Positions 61,563-64,000 of a DNA stretch of 64,000 nt are shown in pieces. How positions within the stretch are numbered: the stretch's first letter is position 1; each line of letters opens with the position of its first letter. The stretch spans positions 8,122,001 to 8,186,000 of the forward strand of contig NW_024104421.1 in the NCBI RefSeq assembly GCF_003945595.2. The letters are read 5' to 3'. Source of the DNA: Pipra filicauda (taxonomy: Eukaryota > Chordata > Aves > Passeriformes > Pipridae). Below the pieces are notes generated by a model. It had not been told where the DNA came from and ran no database searches. It saw nothing but the letters and a program-made list of their open reading frames with translations. Made by a program: the position numbers and the translations under genes.

Positions 61563-64000
61563 AGTTAAAAAAAAATACAGTGACAGAAAGAGAGTTCACG
61601 GTGAACAAACAGCTGGGTACTTAATTTTCTTTAAATAATAGGTTTCTTTGAAAAGAAGAAAGTCCTACCAGGACATTGCTACAGCATGCATCTTTCACAC
61701 ACCTATACAAAACACAATGCTAGTGCTCAAAGTTACAGATGAAGATGAAGCTCATCACTTTTTCAATTAAAGGAATTTGTGTCATATACAGTGAAGTGTT
61801 TCTCAAACAAAAGTGATTTATAACAGATGACCTCAGAATTACCTCTGAACAGTCACAGTTTTTTCGTTAGGAAAACCCAGAAATAAACAGCAGTGTTTAC
61901 TCCTGAAGTAATCTTTTCCTATTAAAAAAAAAAAAAAGAACAGAAAACACCTTTTGACAAATCAAACTCAAATTTTCCACTAACTTCAAAATGGACATGC
62001 AAGAACAAACGAGAGCTTTAACTTTCTAGCTAAGATTTCAAACAAACAGAAGTGGCAAAAGATGTCTCATATCCTGTGCGTTCCACCCATACACGTACTG
62101 TTTCACTGCAGGTTACTGTGGTGCTTTTATCCCCACATCTTTTACTGCTTGTTTGTTCTTTTTCATTTTATAAATGGACTGTTGTGCTGCAACTAATTCC
62201 CTCAAGGCCAGCCACAAGCTAAGGGCATTTTCCTTGTTCTACCCCATCTCTCTTCTTCAATGGATGACTCTTGCTTATGACTAGTAGTAAGTGAAGGAAA
62301 CCCTCCCCAACTCTGGTGTTTAAAACTCCTCAATTCTTGTGAATTACTAGCTGCTGTTTAGCCAAGCCATGCACATGGCATTTAGTCATTTTATTTAAAA
62401 AAAAAAACAAATCCCCAAATTACTGAACTGGAATTAAGTTCATGCAAAATCCTTTCATAGGAGCAAAAAAAAAAAAAAAGAGTAACAAAAGCCTAGTTCA
62501 AAAGCAACCTGGTGCTCTGACAGCTGAAGCTGTAAACAAGTCTGCCATTAAAAGGGACTGTTACAGCCGCCAAGTCATGAACAATGGAGGAACATTTATT
62601 AAAGTACTACCTAAAATTGGATGCACTTTTCTTTACGACAGTGCTTTGCTTCTCCATTCCCATCAGAAGGACAAATTGGACAGGAACAGGACAATGTAAC
62701 GTCAAGAAACTTGTCTGATGTGCCTGATCATCCAATGTGTAAAAGAGACACAAGAAAACTGCATTTGTGTTGATAACTTGCCCCAAACTGAATATTTAAT
62801 ACTCTACAGAATTACCTGTTATGTAACACGTCGTTTAGTCAAATCTTCCAAAACAACATAATGTCTTGTTCTGAAAGCACTAAATAATTTGCTTTTTTCG
62901 TACGTCTCCTGTCACATTCAGTAAATCTACTTAAGGTTTCTCTCCATGCAACAGGAAATTGCCTTAACTCACGCATTCCATTAAAGCAGACAGCCAGTAC
63001 TTGGCTTTCAATTGCTCCTTTGTAAAAAGTCTATGAAACGCTAAAATGAGAACTCCGCTGTATCAACATGCACTCTTACAGGCCAAAGGAAGCCAGATTT
63101 AAGCAGATGACTCATGTTAAAGTGATATAATATCAAGTCTGCTTTGCAAAGAAAAATGTAGTTTAAAGACTCCTATTAGCAATTATACATCTATATAGAA
63201 TCCTGAGGACCCCAGAAAGTCATTTTCAAATAGTAGATGTAAGCAAAGCTTCAAAAGGCTTCCCCCATACACCAATGTAATTGATTACGTACAATAAATT
63301 TTTGCATTTAATCTAACTATACCTCAATTTTGCACTGTGAAATCAAACCCCCTGTTCTCTTCCTAGAGCACGAGCAGGATAATCTGTTGGTTCATATTGC
63401 CCTACCATACCCCAGCTGCCCTTTAGCTCTTAAACTCTCAAGTCTGGATAGGCAAATAAAACAGCTCTTAATAACTTTCTGGGTTTAGCTTTTTACCTAT
63501 TAAGAGTCCTGCATTTTCAGACATAACTTTTACATCATACTTACATATATTTCACAAAATAGTAATAGAAGGGTTTATTGCTTTCTCTGTTTCATGCCGG
63601 TAACACTTCCCTTTCAATCTGATTTGATGACTATTGACTCTCTGGGACAGAATTTCAGCATATTATGCAAATCAGCTTTTGCTTAGAGCTCAGCTTGTAT
63701 ACTACTTATGATTTAGATAACTGAAATAACTGAATCACTGGCCAAGGCCTGCACAGGTCTGTAAGCAGGTTGTATGCAGAACTTTGACAGAGTCTGCCAG
63801 CTCTGCAGCAAATGTGTCCCTTTTGAAGTTTCCCTAACAGCAGCATAATGTATTGAACACAGCAATATGAACTACCATTCTCCAAAATTCAGAATATCCT
63901 GTTTCTTTAATAATTCTGTATAACTTAGGAAATTTAAGACTTAGTGACTCATTTAGGGACAGGGGCCACATGTGATGAGGAGGTCAACAGTAGTTCTTGG
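61563..64000. other. Non-coding stretch at the right edge
   Basis: AT-rich sequence with A-runs near 61923-61936 and 62397-62408 and an octamer-like ATGCAAAT at 63665-63672. No CpG island or exon resembling the KIAA1549 5' end was found. Confidence 0.65.

Noticed and set aside
1..64000. tRNA, rRNA, CRISPR arrays, endogenous retrovirus LTR pairs
   Set aside because: Looked for on both strands by eye; no cloverleaf, spaced direct-repeat array or LTR/primer-binding-site pattern was found.

Overview
The window is AT-rich vertebrate DNA. Degraded CR1-type LINE copies are its only recognisable dispersed repeats, which is typical of a bird (or a close sauropsid). No bacterial-style operons, rRNA, tRNA, CRISPR arrays or viral genes were seen.

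One protein-coding gene can be supported: the minus-strand ortholog of KIAA1549 (UPF0606 family), a large single-pass membrane glycoprotein. Six consecutive coding exons can be placed, running right to left: about 18493-21216 (a 2.7 kb mucin-like exon), 16859-16947, 11025-11202, 9374-9501, 7835-8018 and 1251-1310. Every junction has GT/AG splice sites and the reading phases agree from exon to exon. Together they encode about 1,120 residues of the ectodomain: a long Ser/Thr/Pro-rich, N-glycosylatable stalk with a likely glycosaminoglycan site, then folded alpha/beta (SEA-like) modules. The signal-peptide exon and the transmembrane and cytoplasmic exons are not seen; they should lie above 64000 and below position 1 respectively.

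Layout: 1-1250 is the start of the intron after the last visible exon. 1251-21216 holds the six exons and their introns, with one short CR1 tail at about 6.0 kb. 21217-64000 is most simply the first intron or upstream region. It holds antisense CR1 copies at about 38.7, 40.2 and 60.9 kb, sense CR1 copies at about 50.0 and 51.9 kb, and a weak ancient CR1-like tail at about 34.4 kb. It also holds simple repeats, several perfect inverted repeats, a strongly diverged 0.17 kb tandem duplication at 31.7-32.0 kb, and AT-rich stretches that look like candidate conserved non-coding elements.

No clearly novel system is present. The points most worth a second look are the GSGD motif in the mucin-like exon, the SEA-like module whose cleavage position reads as an N-glycosylation sequon, the false signal-peptide-like extension made by the splice-acceptor pyrimidine tract, and the unexplained small structures in the long upstream intron. 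Exon numbering and human comparisons are from memory.
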